A DNA stretch of 64,000 nt from Microbacterium kunmingense (GCF_023155745.1 NZ_JAKNUS010000005.1:186001-250000), one strand, 5' to 3'. Shown: positions 1 to 8,026, counted from the stretch's first letter. The notes: generated from the sequence alone by a model not told the origin. A program made the numbers and translations.

Positions 1-568
1 GCCGCGAGACCAGCGAGACTCTGCTGAGCCAGACGCCGACCTTCCGCAGCGCGCGCAGGTCGACGTCGACGATCTGATCGATACCCGGACGCTGCACCTT
101 GACGACGACGTCGGTGAACCCGGCGAGAGCGGCATCGGCGGTCGACAGACGAGCGCGGTGCGCCTGGCCGAGGGAGGCCGCGGCGACCGGCTCGGGGTCG
201 ATGAAGGAGAACGCCCGCTCCAGCGGCACCCCCAGCTCGGTCTCGGCGAGCGTGCGGATCCGGGCGAACGCGACCGGGGGCACTTCGTCCTGGAGGCCCT
301 CGAGCTCCTTCGTGATCTCGGGCGGGAGGATGTCGAGCCGGGACGACAGGAACTGGCCCACCTTGATCATCAGCCCCCCGAGGTCGACGGCGAGCACGTG
401 GAACCGCTGGGCGATGCGTCGCATCCGACGGGCGCGCCCGCGCGCCACAAGAGCGCTCAGACCGAACCGCGGCAGGAACAGCTCCCACCACCACGTCTGC
501 AGCATGACGCGCAGCGCGAAGCGGGTGATGCGGCGGTAGCGGGCGCGCATCCGTCGGGCGTCGGTCAT
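1..568 (-). CDS. ABC1-family (AarF/UbiB-like) atypical kinase, 3'-truncated by window edge
   Basis: The gene reads leftwards and runs off the window, so only about 189 N-terminal residues are visible. The family signatures are clear: KVGQFLSSR near residue 68, the alanine-rich nucleotide loop AAASLGQAHRA near 130, and VVKVQRP near 153. Members of this family are unusual protein-kinase-like ATPases; in bacteria UbiB supports quinone synthesis, but the actinobacterial paralogues have no settled substrate. The ATG at 566-568 is preceded by AGGAGA at good spacing. It lies 37 nt after the padR stop on the same strand, so the two may be co-transcribed. Family assignment is firm; function beyond ATPase/kinase is not. 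Confidence 0.85.
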   Translation of the reverse strand, partial: MTDARRMRARYRRITRFALRVMLQTWWWELFLPRFGLSALVARGRARRMRRIAQRFHVLAVDLGGLMIKVGQFLSSRLDILPPEITKELEGLQDEVPPVAFARIRTLAETELGVPLERAFSFIDPEPVAAASLGQAHRARLSTADAALAGFTDVVVKVQRPGIDQIVDVDLRALRKVGVWLSRVSLVSR

Positions 569-605
569 CGATTCTCCTGGACGCCGACGCACGAGTGGCG
601 TCGAA

Positions 606-1193
606 TCAGCTCTGGGCGAGGATGGAGTAGAGCCTACGGCGCGCGTCCTCGAGGACGGCCACAGCCTCTTCCACCTGCGCCGACGAGCCGGTGCGCGCGA
701 CCTGCGCGGCAGCCTGTGCGAGGTCGAGGCCCGCCTTGGGGAGGGCTGTCATCCGCGGCGACTCGCGGTGCGAGGATCCGCTCGACTCCCACGGCGCGCC
801 GCGCTCGGCCGCGGCCTCGGCTTCGGCGATCCCGCCCTCGGTCAGGCTGTAGGTCTTGCGCCCGTCCGCTTCAGTCGCCTCGATCAGGCCCTCGTCGGCG
901 AGGAGCTGGAGCGTGGGGTAGACCGAGCCGGCGCTGGGCTTCCAGCTGCCCCCGCTGCGCTCCTCGATGAGCTGGATGATCTGGTACCCGTGCATGGGGC
1001 GCTCGAGCAGAAGTGTGAGGACGGCGGTGCGCACGTCTCCTCGATTCATGCGGGGCGCGGAGCCGCCGCTCCCAACGCCCTTCTCGAACGCCGAGCGCAA
1101 CTGTTCCATCGCCTCCGCGATGTTGGACATCGGCCAGCCCGAGGCCGAACCGCCGCGACCCGAGAATGCGTCTGTGAAGAATGAGTTGCTCAT
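606..1193 (-). CDS. PadR-family transcriptional regulator
   Basis: This 195-residue protein has the PadR winged helix at about residues 50-120, with the typical HGYQII, SVYPTLQLLADEGLIE and GRKTYSLTEGG segments, followed by a C-terminal helical dimerisation region. A glycine-rich N-terminal extension of about 45 residues precedes the DNA-binding domain, as in many actinobacterial PadR proteins. Two ATGs are adjacent (1196 and 1193). I chose the second because the GGGGAGG ribosome site is only 2 nt from the first. PadR proteins usually repress a neighbouring gene and themselves, and three AACGA/TCGTT half-sites sit just upstream (1239-1262). The effector is unknown. Confidence 0.9.
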   Translation of the reverse strand: MSNSFFTDAFSGRGGSASGWPMSNIAEAMEQLRSAFEKGVGSGGSAPRMNRGDVRTAVLTLLLERPMHGYQIIQLIEERSGGSWKPSAGSVYPTLQLLADEGLIEATEADGRKTYSLTEGGIAEAEAAAERGAPWESSGSSHRESPRMTALPKAGLDLAQAAAQVARTGSSAQVEEAVAVLEDARRRLYSILAQS

Positions 1194-1238
1194 CATGACC
1201 TCCCCGCCCCGTCGCGGACGCGACGCCGAGCGATAGTC

Positions 1239-1262
1239 AACGATATGTCGTTATGCATCGTT
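1239..1262. promoter_or_regulatory. candidate PadR operator with three AACGA/TCGTT half-sites
   Basis: AACGATATGTCGTT (1239-1252) is an inverted repeat of AACGA and TCGTT with a 4-nt centre. A third half-site, ATCGTT, follows at 1257-1262, ten bases after the second. The cluster lies 46 nt upstream of the padR start, where an autoregulatory operator is expected. Binding by this PadR is inferred from position only. Confidence 0.4.
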
Positions 1263-1317
1263 CGGGGTCGGTATAGAGCGAATTCGCAGGCGTGCGGTGT
1301 CCCGCGGGCCGTGAGGC

Positions 1318-2433
1318 TCACACTCTGGAGCGCTCGTCTCGCCGGGCGAGGATCTCGGCCCGCTCGTACTGCGGGGCGAGCGACCATTCCTCCCCGAGCC
1401 GACGCGCCGCCGTGACCGGCCACAGCGGATCGAGGAGGAACTCCCGCGCGAGCGCGATCAGGTCGGCATCGCCGGCATCCAGGATCTCTTCGGCCTGTCG
1501 AGGTTCGCGGATGAGACCGACGGCAGCGGTGAGCACCTCGGCCTCCTGCCGCACGCGGCGGGCGAACGGCACCTGGTACCCCGGCCCGACCGGGATGCGG
1601 GCGTCGGCGACGTTACCTCCCGTCGAGACGTGGACGACGTCCACCCCTCGGTCGCGGAGCCGTGCGGCCAGACGCACACTGTCATCGGCGGTCCAGCCCG
1701 CCGGCTCGACCCAGTCGGTCGCCGAGATCCTCACGAAAACGGGTGTCTGGTCTCCGACCGTGCGGCGGACGGCATCGGTTACCTCTTCAAGCAGCCGTGC
1801 CCGGTTCTCGAACGAGCCCCCGTATTCGTCGGTGCGGGTGTTCGAGACGGGTGAGAGGAATTCGTGCAGCAGGTAGCCGTGGGCGGCGTGGATCTCGATC
1901 ACCTCGTACCCGGCCTCGCGCGCCCGGCGCGCAGCGGCGGCGAACTGTGCGACGACCTCGCCGATCCCGTCGCGGTCCAGCGCCTCGGGCACCTGCTTGT
2001 CCGGCGCGAACGCGAGGGCGCTAGGCGCGAGCGGCTGCCAGTCGGCGGGCGGCGTATCGCTGCCGAACGGACCCTCGAACGGTCGGGGCGAGCTCGCCTT
2101 CCTCCCGGCGTGGGCCAGTTGGATGCCGGCGGCCACGCCGTTCTCGCGGAAGAACCGGGTCAGGCGTCGATGCGCGGCCACCTGGGTGTCGTTCCAGATA
2201 CCGAGGTCGTAGGCCGAGATGCGTCCCTCGGCGCTGACGCCGGTGGCCTCGACGATGATGAGACCGGGGCGTCCGAGGGCGCGGGAGCCGTAGTGCTGCA
2301 CATGCCAGTCGTTGGGTGCGCCCACGTCGGGGCCGTCCGGTGCGGCCGAGTACTGGCACATCGGCGCCATCACGATCCGGTTGGCCAGCGTGATGCCGCG
2401 CACGGTGAGCGGGGTGAACAGGGGGGATGTCAC
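1318..2433 (-). CDS. NADH:flavin oxidoreductase, Old Yellow Enzyme family (YqjM-like)
   Basis: This is an FMN-dependent ene-reductase of the OYE family, a TIM barrel that reduces activated C=C bonds with NAD(P)H. The GTG start (2431-2433) is chosen over an upstream ATG at 2478. It has TGGAGG seven bases before it, and it places the redox-tuning cysteine of APMCQYS at residue 26, the same number as in Bacillus YqjM. The substrate-binding histidine pair appears as EIHAAHGYLLHEFLSP, and the C-terminal phosphate-binding region ends with ALAREFLLDPLWP. The length, 371 residues, is usual for the YqjM subclass. It stands alone between padR and the ACT gene, and its natural substrate cannot be told from sequence. 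Confidence 0.92.
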   Translation of the reverse strand: MTSPLFTPLTVRGITLANRIVMAPMCQYSAAPDGPDVGAPNDWHVQHYGSRALGRPGLIIVEATGVSAEGRISAYDLGIWNDTQVAAHRRLTRFFRENGVAAGIQLAHAGRKASSPRPFEGPFGSDTPPADWQPLAPSALAFAPDKQVPEALDRDGIGEVVAQFAAAARRAREAGYEVIEIHAAHGYLLHEFLSPVSNTRTDEYGGSFENRARLLEEVTDAVRRTVGDQTPVFVRISATDWVEPAGWTADDSVRLAARLRDRGVDVVHVSTGGNVADARIPVGPGYQVPFARRVRQEAEVLTAAVGLIREPRQAEEILDAGDADLIALAREFLLDPLWPVTAARRLGEEWSLAPQYERAEILARRDERSRV

Positions 2434-2510
2434 GGGCGTACCTCCAGTGATCGCAACGCCGCGGCAGCGGCACGGCATTCCCGACGCCCGACGATGCGCT
2501 CCGCGTTGGG

Positions 2511-2588
2511 CGGTGACCGGCTTGGTCGCGCGCGGTGACGGGCTCCGTCGCGCCCAGCGACGATGGGTTCAGTCGCGCGCGGTGACGT
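2511..2588. repeat. imperfect 22-25 bp tandem repeat at the 3' end of the ACT gene
   Basis: Three degenerate units (2511-2532, 2533-2554, 2555-2579) share the pattern CGGTGAC...GTCGCGCG, and a fourth copy begins at 2580 inside the last codons of the ACT gene. On the minus strand the sequence coding for the C-terminal VTARD is echoed twice after the stop codon. This looks like local slippage duplication at the gene's 3' end. Confidence 0.5.
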
Positions 2589-3084
2589 CGACCTGCAGCT
2601 CGGCGGCGATCCGTTCGAGATCGGCGATGACGGCAGCGACCTCGACGGTCGGCGGTACGACGGCCGACACCGTCGCTTCGAACAGGCGGCCAACGGCCAT
2701 CGCTGCATCCCGGGTCTCGGTCCGCATCCGATCGATGCTCACCCCGTGGGCGCCGAGCGCGGCGGAGATCTCGTGGACGATCCCCGGGTGGTCGTTGCCC
2801 AGCACGGTCAACGACAGCCGGCGCGCCGGGGTGTCAGCGGCCGTCCCGCTCCCCTCCCCGGGAAGACTGACGGTGACGAGTCCGGGAACGTCGTCGAGGG
2901 CGGCCCGCAGAGCGTCCAGACGCTCGTCGGGCGCCGACACCTGTACCACGCCGGCGAAAGCGCCGGCGAGCTCTGCCAGCTCGCTGTGCTCCCAGTTGCC
3001 GCCGTGAGCGTCGATCACCTCGGCCACGGCGGCCACGAGGCCGGCACGGTCGGTTCCGACGAGGGTGAGCACCAGGGTCGCCAT
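2569..3084 (-). CDS. ACT-domain protein, GcvR-like
   Basis: The protein has 171 residues with two ACT-like halves: MATLVLTLVGTDRAGLVAAVAEV at the N terminus and LSLTVLGNDHPGIVHEISAALG from about residue 91. This tandem arrangement resembles GcvR-type amino-acid-sensing proteins, which bind small ligands such as glycine or serine and act through protein partners, not DNA. The start at 3084 is supported by TACCCT six nucleotides upstream (3091-3096), a leaderless pattern, and there is no Shine-Dalgarno. A longer open frame extends to 3549 but runs antisense to another gene and is not used. Partner and ligand are unknown. Confidence 0.8.
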   Translation of the reverse strand: MATLVLTLVGTDRAGLVAAVAEVIDAHGGNWEHSELAELAGAFAGVVQVSAPDERLDALRAALDDVPGLVTVSLPGEGSGTAADTPARRLSLTVLGNDHPGIVHEISAALGAHGVSIDRMRTETRDAAMAVGRLFEATVSAVVPPTVEVAAVIADLERIAAELQVDVTARD

Positions 3085-3139
3085 GGATTCAGGGTACGAC
3101 GGCGGGCCATCTCCGCGCCCGGGCTGGTTGACTGGACCC

Positions 3140-3514
3140 ATGTCCCCCTCGCCCAACGCGTCGACCCCTGACGCGGCCGTCGCGACCCTCGTGGCCGCCG
3201 ACGCCGTGGATAAGCCCGCTGCCCTGGCGATCATCGCGCGCGCCACCGGCAGCACGGTGCTCGGCAGCGGCACCGCGCGGCCTCGGATCCCCCTGCGGGA
3301 GGGCGTGTGGATCGAGATCGAGATCCCGAAGTTCGGAGAGCCGCCGCCGCTGGCGATCGACGTCCACGCCGTGGGCGGAGCGGCTGCGGCCCGGAAGGAG
3401 GCTCTCGCGTTGCGAGACGTCCTCCGACCCGTCACCGGATGGTCACTGACGCCGGCTTTCCCCGAGGGCGGGGACGACGGGCCGACGCCTACGATGGATC
3501 CGGACAGCCGGTGA
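3140..3514 (+). CDS. conserved hypothetical protein, 124 aa
   Basis: I do not recognise a named family. The chain begins MSPSPNASTPDAAVATLVAADAVDKPAALAIIARATGS, suggesting a helical N-terminal part, and then has an amphipathic beta-rich middle (VWIEIEIPKFGEPPPLAIDVHAVGG). No membrane segment, signal peptide or metal motif is visible. ATG 3140 is preferred over an upstream in-frame ATG because it clears the divergent ACT gene by 55 nt; TTGACT sits six bases before it, a weak match to the leaderless -10 pattern used elsewhere here. It ends 22 nt before the small CxxC protein on the same strand. Confidence 0.6.
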   Translation: MSPSPNASTPDAAVATLVAADAVDKPAALAIIARATGSTVLGSGTARPRIPLREGVWIEIEIPKFGEPPPLAIDVHAVGGAAAARKEALALRDVLRPVTGWSLTPAFPEGGDDGPTPTMDPDSR

Positions 3515-3536
3515 CACCTCGGAAAGGCCCGCCGAA

Positions 3537-3938
3537 ATGAGAGTCGCATCCTCTGCGGACTGGCGCGACGCCCTGCCCTTCGAGACCCCGGTCCCCGCCG
3601 CCGATGTCGCCCCCGGTGATCCGGCCCGCTGTTCGGGGTGCCCGGCCGACGTCGCTGCGTGGGAGCGCGACGCGCTCTTCGCCGTCAAGCACCGTCATCC
3701 GAATCATCACTCCGGATTCGTGCGCTTCTACTGCGCCGCGCACGTCCCCGCCGCGGCACCGCCCGCACCTGCCGCACCGGCGCCAGCACGCAGGGCACGC
3801 ACCGAGCGCTCTCCGCGCGAGCGCGCCGCGCCGCAGCGCCGCGTCGTCGAGGACAAGCCGCGCCCGGTGTGTCCCGACTGCTTCATCGAGGTCTCGGCGA
3901 CGGGCGTCTGCGGGATGTGCGGCGAACGGATCGCCTGA
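3537..3938 (+). CDS. small cysteine-rich (zinc-ribbon-like) protein, 133 aa
   Basis: The protein carries two cysteine clusters: CSGCP (about residue 32) with YCAAH (about 65), and a C-terminal knuckle CPDC...CGMC (about residues 115-130). The paired CxxC spacing suggests one or two structural zinc sites. The linker between them is rich in Ala, Pro and Arg and probably disordered and basic. I believe relatives in the Microbacteriaceae are often carried as glucose-6-phosphate dehydrogenase in databases; nothing in this sequence supports that name. It follows the 124-aa unknown gene and its stop abuts the stop of the truncated cyclase (convergent, 0 nt gap). Confidence 0.7.
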   Translation: MRVASSADWRDALPFETPVPAADVAPGDPARCSGCPADVAAWERDALFAVKHRHPNHHSGFVRFYCAAHVPAAAPPAPAAPAPARRARTERSPRERAAPQRRVVEDKPRPVCPDCFIEVSATGVCGMCGERIA

Positions 3939-4319
3939 TCAGGTGAAGGCGACGGCGCGCACCGGGGCGCCGTCACCCGAGATCTTCAGGGGAAAGAACC
4001 CCACGCGCACCCGGTCGGGCAGCGACCCCACCCCGCAGAGGTTCTCGACGATGAGGTGGTCGGAACCGAGGACCACCTCGTGCACGGGGAAGTCCCCGCC
4101 CCCGGTGGGGTCGGGGCTCATCGTGTCGACGGCGAGGACATGGACGCCCCGGTCGATGAGCACGCGTGCGGCAGCGGGATCGAGCACGGGATGCCGCGTG
4201 CGCCGGCTCTCATCGGTGAAGAAGGCGTCCCAGCCGGTGCTGATGAGAGCGATGGGCGGAAGGGCGACGGGCGGCGCTCCCCGCGGATCGAGGTCGCGCC
4301 ATCCGTAGGTCTCGCCCTT
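3939..4319 (-). pseudogene. 5'-truncated cyclase-family (kynurenine-formamidase-like) gene remnant
   Basis: The frame reads, from about 4319 leftwards, a C-terminal cyclase-fold segment: IALISTGWDAFF, then LDPAAARVLIDRGVHVLAVDTMSPD, FPVHEVVLGSDHLIVENL and PLKISGDGAPVRAVAF. This covers about the last 125 residues of a family that is usually 210-270 residues long. The N-terminal half carrying the metal-binding HxGTHxDxPxH motif is absent, and the frame meets a stop at 4338-4340 without a plausible start. The 5' end abuts the 5'-truncated end of an oppositely oriented gene, so a deletion removed both fronts. Without its metal site the product should be inactive. Confidence 0.75.
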
Positions 4320-4321
4320 GG

Positions 4322-4654
4322 GACGAGGCCCCCCGCATCAACCTCGGCGGCGTCCACGTCGACGACCGACTCCTCTCGCCCCGCTCCGAGCAGCGCGTGC
4401 AGCTGCTGCGTTCGGAGCTCGCCGCCGACGCCCACGGCGGTCGCGAGCTCTACACCATCAACGGCGATGTGGAGGTCTTGCACCTCGTCTCAGGCCGGGT
4501 GGCGGTGCGCTTCGCCGACCGAACGGTGTCGCTCTCCCCCGGTGACGCCCTGACCTTCCCCGGTCGCGAGCCCCACACCTGGGAGGTCGAGGGCGGCTCC
4601 CCCGCGGTCGTGCTCTGGGTGATCGTTCCCGCCCCCTGGAGCGGGTCGGCGTGA
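4322..4654 (+). pseudogene. 5'-truncated cupin-domain (XRE-cupin type) regulator remnant
   Basis: In-frame from 4322 the sequence reads DEAPRINLGGVHVDDRLLSP, SEQRVQLLRSELAADAHGG, then a full cupin core (SGRVAVRFADRTVSLSPGDALTFPGREPHTW) and the terminal VVLWVIVPAPWSG. This is the C-terminal half of HTH-cupin regulators; the N-terminal helix-turn-helix is missing. A GTG at 4397 could in principle start a cupin-only peptide of 85 residues, but no ribosome site precedes it. It points away from the cyclase remnant, as a regulator divergently placed from its target would. I treat it as a remnant of one deletion event. Confidence 0.72.
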
Positions 4655-4669
4655 GGTGATCGCCGTGGC

Positions 4670-5878
4670 TCAGAGCCGGCCCGGCAGGATGGCGTGCCAG
4701 TACAGCCACGGGAGGATGCGGCGATCGAAGATCCACGACAGCCGGTTCTCGCGATACATCGATCGCCAGAACGGGATCGTCGGCTTCAGTGCCCCGCGAT
4801 CATCGAACTCGGCGAAGACGACCGTGGACCGCGAGACCGTGAACGGGCACACCGAGTATCCGTCGTACCGGGCCGCGGGCCTGCGCCCCGCGAGCACCGC
4901 GGCGAGGTTCTTCGCCAGGACGTAGCTCTGCTTGCGCAGTGCTCCGCCCGACTTCGAATTCGTCGTGTCCGCGGCATCCCCCAGACTCCAGATGTTCGGC
5001 CACCGCGGGTGGCGGAGGGTCTCGGCGTCGACGGCGACGAACCCGCCCGGATCCGAGTCCGCCGACAGCGGCGTGGCCTTGAGCCAATCGGGAGCGGACT
5101 GCGAGGGCTCGACGCAGAGGACGTCGTACTCGACGCTCTCGCGCGCGCCGTGCGACTGAAGGGTCACCTGATGGGCGTCTGCGTCGACGATCGCCAGCTC
5201 GGTCGAGGTGCGCACCTCGATGCCGTAGCGCGCGACCACCCGCTCCAGCTCCGCGTCGATCTCGGGGATGCCGAACATCGTGGGGGTGGGAAGGACGAGG
5301 ATGACGCGGATGCTGTCGAGCACGCCGGTGCGGAGCCAGTAGTCGCACGCCTGGTACATCGGCTTCTGGCCCGCGCCCGCGCAGGAGGCGGGACCGGGCG
5401 GCTGGACGAACACGGCGGTGCCGCGCCGAAGATCGCGCAGGGCGAGGCTCGCTTTGTGCGCCAGCTCGGGTTCGTAGTTCGACACCACACCCGGTGTGGT
5501 CAGGGCAGCGTACAGACCCGGCACGTCGGTCCAGTCGTGCTGGACTCCGGCGCTGACGATGAGGTGGTCGTATCCGACGACGTCACCGCCCGCGAGGGTG
5601 ACCGTCGAGTGCTCGGGGTCGATGTCGTCCGCGGCATCCTGGATCCAGACGACGCCGCGCGGGGTCACCGCCCCCTGCGGACGGACGGTCTCCCGCAGGC
5701 GCGCCGTCCCCCCGGCGACATGCGAGAGGAGAGGTTTGTAGACGTGCTCGGTCCGCGGCTCGATCACGGCGATGTCGCCGACCCCGCGCCGGGCGAGGCG
5801 GCCGGCGACGGAGAGACCCCCGTTCCCACCCCCGATCACCACCACCCGGTGGCGCCGGGTCACGGTGCCGCGCGTCAC
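4670..5878 (-). CDS. FAD-dependent oxidoreductase, type II sulfide:quinone reductase-like
   Basis: This 402-residue flavoprotein has the N-terminal Rossmann dinucleotide loop VVVIGGGNGGLSVAGRLA (residues 12-29) and the second FAD motif NIWSLGDAADT near 295-305. Both catalytic cysteines of SQOR-like enzymes are present in context: SCAGAGQKPMY (Cys166) and YDGYSVCPF (Cys344). This matches type II SQR, which oxidises sulfide to persulfide and passes electrons to quinone at the membrane surface. The C-terminal amphipathic stretch WIFDRRILPWLYWHAI fits membrane attachment. The GTG start overlaps the stop of the preceding PPOX gene by 4 nt, so the pair is probably translationally coupled. Sulfide as the real substrate is inferred. 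Confidence 0.85.
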   Translation of the reverse strand: MTRGTVTRRHRVVVIGGGNGGLSVAGRLARRGVGDIAVIEPRTEHVYKPLLSHVAGGTARLRETVRPQGAVTPRGVVWIQDAADDIDPEHSTVTLAGGDVVGYDHLIVSAGVQHDWTDVPGLYAALTTPGVVSNYEPELAHKASLALRDLRRGTAVFVQPPGPASCAGAGQKPMYQACDYWLRTGVLDSIRVILVLPTPTMFGIPEIDAELERVVARYGIEVRTSTELAIVDADAHQVTLQSHGARESVEYDVLCVEPSQSAPDWLKATPLSADSDPGGFVAVDAETLRHPRWPNIWSLGDAADTTNSKSGGALRKQSYVLAKNLAAVLAGRRPAARYDGYSVCPFTVSRSTVVFAEFDDRGALKPTIPFWRSMYRENRLSWIFDRRILPWLYWHAILPGRL

Positions 5879-6369
5879 AGGTCCAACTTCTCGTTCTCAC
5901 CTTCGAGGCGTTCACCGGTCACCTTGTGCGTGACGAAGGCCAGCAGGGTGGCAACCCGTCCGCCGGGGCTGTCCCAGTACTCCCCGCCCTCGGCGTCGAA
6001 GCGCAGGAGGACGATCTCGGGGTCGCCGGGGCCCTGCGGGAACCAGGCCTCGATCGCAGGATTCCAGAGCTGTTCGAGCTTGGCGGCGTCGGTGACCACC
6101 TCGGCACGGCCGGTCAGCGACAGCCAGGCGTCATTCGAGCTGAAGGACACTCCGACGCGCGGATCGGCCTGGATGTGCCGGACCGCCGACGCGTGACGCG
6201 CGATGACGAACCAGAGGTCGCCGTCGAATTCCGCCTCCTGCACGGTGAGAGGGTGGGCCTGGAGGGAGCCGTCCTGCGCGCGCGTGGTCACCATGGCGAA
6301 GCGGAACTTCTTCAGCAGCTCGCGAAGCTTCTCCTGCGCATCGTGGTCGTCGGTGGCGGTCTCGTTCAT
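5875..6369 (-). CDS. pyridoxamine-phosphate-oxidase-fold protein (general stress protein 26-like)
   Basis: The 164-residue product has the split-barrel flavin-binding fold: [58 protein letters not shown], then [11 protein letters not shown] and the partially conserved C-terminal arm. Proteins of this COG3871-like group bind FMN or F420 and are linked to stress. ATG 6369 is chosen because AAAGGG lies five bases upstream; an in-frame ATG at 6438 lacks this. It is the first gene of a two-gene unit with the SQR-like flavoprotein. Confidence 0.82.
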   Translation of the reverse strand: MNETATDDHDAQEKLRELLKKFRFAMVTTRAQDGSLQAHPLTVQEAEFDGDLWFVIARHASAVRHIQADPRVGVSFSSNDAWLSLTGRAEVVTDAAKLEQLWNPAIEAWFPQGPGDPEIVLLRFDAEGGEYWDSPGGRVATLLAFVTHKVTGERLEGENEKLDL

Positions 6370-6558
6370 CGCGTCCCTTTCCTCGAGGTCTGCGCCCATT
6401 CCATCCCGAGTGCGAGGCGTTCGCGCCCCGGTTGACAACAGCCCGGCACCCTGTCAGCGCGATCGGATTCGCAGGTGGCTCCCAGCTCCGCGGGACCAAA
6501 TCCGGCCGGCCGGCGGTTCTTCTCAATGACGCGGCAGCCAGCCGCGTGAGGAGGAATC

Positions 6559-7026
6559 GTGTCCCACGAGTACCGCAAGACCCCCGAGGCCCTCAGCGCC
6601 CTCACCGACCTGCAGTATCAGGTCACCCAGCAGGACGGCACCGAGCCGCCGTTCCGCAACGCCCACTGGAACAACCACGACCCGGGCATCTACGTCGACG
6701 TCGTGTCGGGAGAGCCGCTGTTCTCCTCCACCGACAAGTTCGACAGCGGCACAGGGTGGCCGAGCTTCACCCGCCCCATCGCGCCGGATGCGGTGGCGAC
6801 CAAGACCGACTGGAAGATGATCCTGCCGCGCACCGAGGTGCGCTCGGCCATCGCCGACAGTCACCTCGGTCACGTCTTCCGAGACGGACCGCGGGATGCC
6901 GGGGGCTTGCGCTACTGCATGAACTCCGCCGCGCTGCGCTTCGTGCCGGTCGCCGAGCTCGAGGCCCAGGGGTTCGGCGCATACCGCAGACTGTTCGAGA
7001 ACACCCAGAAGGAGAACGCCTCATGA
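6559..7026 (+). CDS. msrB: peptide-methionine (R)-S-oxide reductase MsrB
   Basis: MsrB reduces methionine-R-sulfoxide in proteins. The 155-residue chain has the family core [14 protein letters not shown] and the catalytic [11 protein letters not shown] near residue 120. The two CxxC zinc knuckles of many MsrB proteins are replaced (VVSGEPLF and DSHLGHVF), so this is a zinc-free type. The GTG start at 6559 has GAGGAGG a few bases upstream. It overlaps msrA by 4 nt, and the two stereospecific reductases therefore form one translation-coupled repair operon. Confidence 0.95.
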   Translation: MSHEYRKTPEALSALTDLQYQVTQQDGTEPPFRNAHWNNHDPGIYVDVVSGEPLFSSTDKFDSGTGWPSFTRPIAPDAVATKTDWKMILPRTEVRSAIADSHLGHVFRDGPRDAGGLRYCMNSAALRFVPVAELEAQGFGAYRRLFENTQKENAS

Positions 7027-7583
7027 CCAGTGGACCCACCGACACCGGAGCGATCACCCGCCTGCCCGACACCGAGACCGCCGTCCTCGCCGGCGGCTGT
7101 TTCTGGGGCATGGAAGACCTCATCCGCCGGCAGCCGGGCGTCCTGCAGACCCGCGTCGGCTACACGGGCGGGAGCAACGACCACGCCACCTACCGCAACC
7201 ACCCGGGCCACGCCGAGGCGGTGGAGATCGTCTTCGACCCGGCGCAGACGTCGTACCGCGACATCCTGGCGTTCTTCTTCCAGATCCACGATCCGTCGAC
7301 CCTGAACCGGCAGGGGAACGACATCGGAACGAGCTACCGTTCGGCGATCTTCCCGCTCTCCCCCGAGCAGGAGCGCATCGCACGCGACACGATCGCCGAT
7401 GTCGACGCGTCGGGGCTGTGGCCGGGCAAGGCGGTCACGACGATCGAGCCGGCCGGCCCGTTCTGGGAGGCCGAGCCCGAGCACCAGGACTACCTGCTGC
7501 GCATCCCGAACGGCTACACCTGCCACTTCCCCCGCCGGGGATGGGTGCTGCCGCGTCGGACGGAGGAGCAGGCGAGCGTCTGA
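7023..7583 (+). CDS. msrA: peptide-methionine (S)-S-oxide reductase MsrA
   Basis: MsrA repairs methionine-S-sulfoxide. The catalytic GGCFWGME motif lies at about residues 25-32, followed by VGYTGG and [17 protein letters not shown], all diagnostic. At 186 residues it is of normal length. ATG 7023 overlaps the msrB stop (ATGA). The neighbouring stress genes (PPOX, dps and Mn-catalase further along) fit an oxidative-damage role, although each is a separate transcription unit. Confidence 0.96.
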   Translation: MTSGPTDTGAITRLPDTETAVLAGGCFWGMEDLIRRQPGVLQTRVGYTGGSNDHATYRNHPGHAEAVEIVFDPAQTSYRDILAFFFQIHDPSTLNRQGNDIGTSYRSAIFPLSPEQERIARDTIADVDASGLWPGKAVTTIEPAGPFWEAEPEHQDYLLRIPNGYTCHFPRRGWVLPRRTEEQASV

Positions 7584-7674
7584 TCCCCCGCCATCTCAGG
7601 TTTCGCCCCCGCGGTCAAGGGCTTCGCGTCCGACCGCGGGGGCGCGACCATTCTCACGAGAGAAGGAGGACGTC

Positions 7675-7887
7675 GTGTCGAAGGATCTCAAGAAGGGCGA
7701 TCGCGTCAGCTGGAACACGTCGCAGGGGCGTACCCAGGGAAAGGTCGTCGAACGCCGAACCAGCGACTTCCAGTTCGCCGGGCAGCAGTTCACGGCCAGC
7801 GATGACGAGCCCTCGTACATCGTCGAATCGGAGAAGAGCGGCGACAAGGCCGCGCACAAGGGCTCGGCGCTGCGGAAACTCTCCTGA
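7675..7887 (+). CDS. DUF2945 / hypervirulence-associated TUDOR-like protein
   Basis: A 70-residue protein beginning [26 protein letters not shown], with the KGDxVxW...G...GxV pattern of the DUF2945 TUDOR-like barrel, and ending [10 protein letters not shown]. The GTG start (7675) has a strong AAGGAGGA site four bases upstream. The family's function in bacteria is not known; the fold suggests nucleic acid or peptide contact. It lies alone, 91 nt after msrA and about 140 nt before cspA. Confidence 0.85.
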   Translation: MSKDLKKGDRVSWNTSQGRTQGKVVERRTSDFQFAGQQFTASDDEPSYIVESEKSGDKAAHKGSALRKLS

Positions 7888-7907
7888 TCCCCCGCGGGTC
7901 CCCGTGC

Positions 7908-8026
7908 TACGGTTAGGGGGATTTCGCGGGTCTGCACCGGGGCCGCGCCGTATCCGTCCGTTCCGCACAAGTGGGAGCGGCACACCCGGTCGCCTTCGCG
8001 GCCCGAAAAGAAAAAGGAAAGACACG
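7908..8026 (+). promoter_or_regulatory. cspA promoter and long 5' untranslated region
   Basis: TACGGT (7908-7913) is a good -10 element and gives an mRNA leader of roughly 105 nt before cspA. The leader contains a short GC hairpin with a CTTC loop (about 7989-8004) and ends in an A-rich AAAAGAAAAAGGAAAG ribosome site. Long leaders are typical of cold-shock genes, where folding changes with temperature control translation. The thermosensor role is inferred. Confidence 0.45.

Noticed and set aside
158..970. Long plus-strand open frames over the ABC1 kinase and PadR genes
   Set aside because: They are arginine/proline-rich antisense shadows of well-supported minus-strand genes and show no family motifs.
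4397..4654. A functional stand-alone cupin gene
   Set aside because: There is no ribosome site or promoter before GTG 4397, and homologous sequence continues upstream in frame to 4322, showing truncation of a larger gene.
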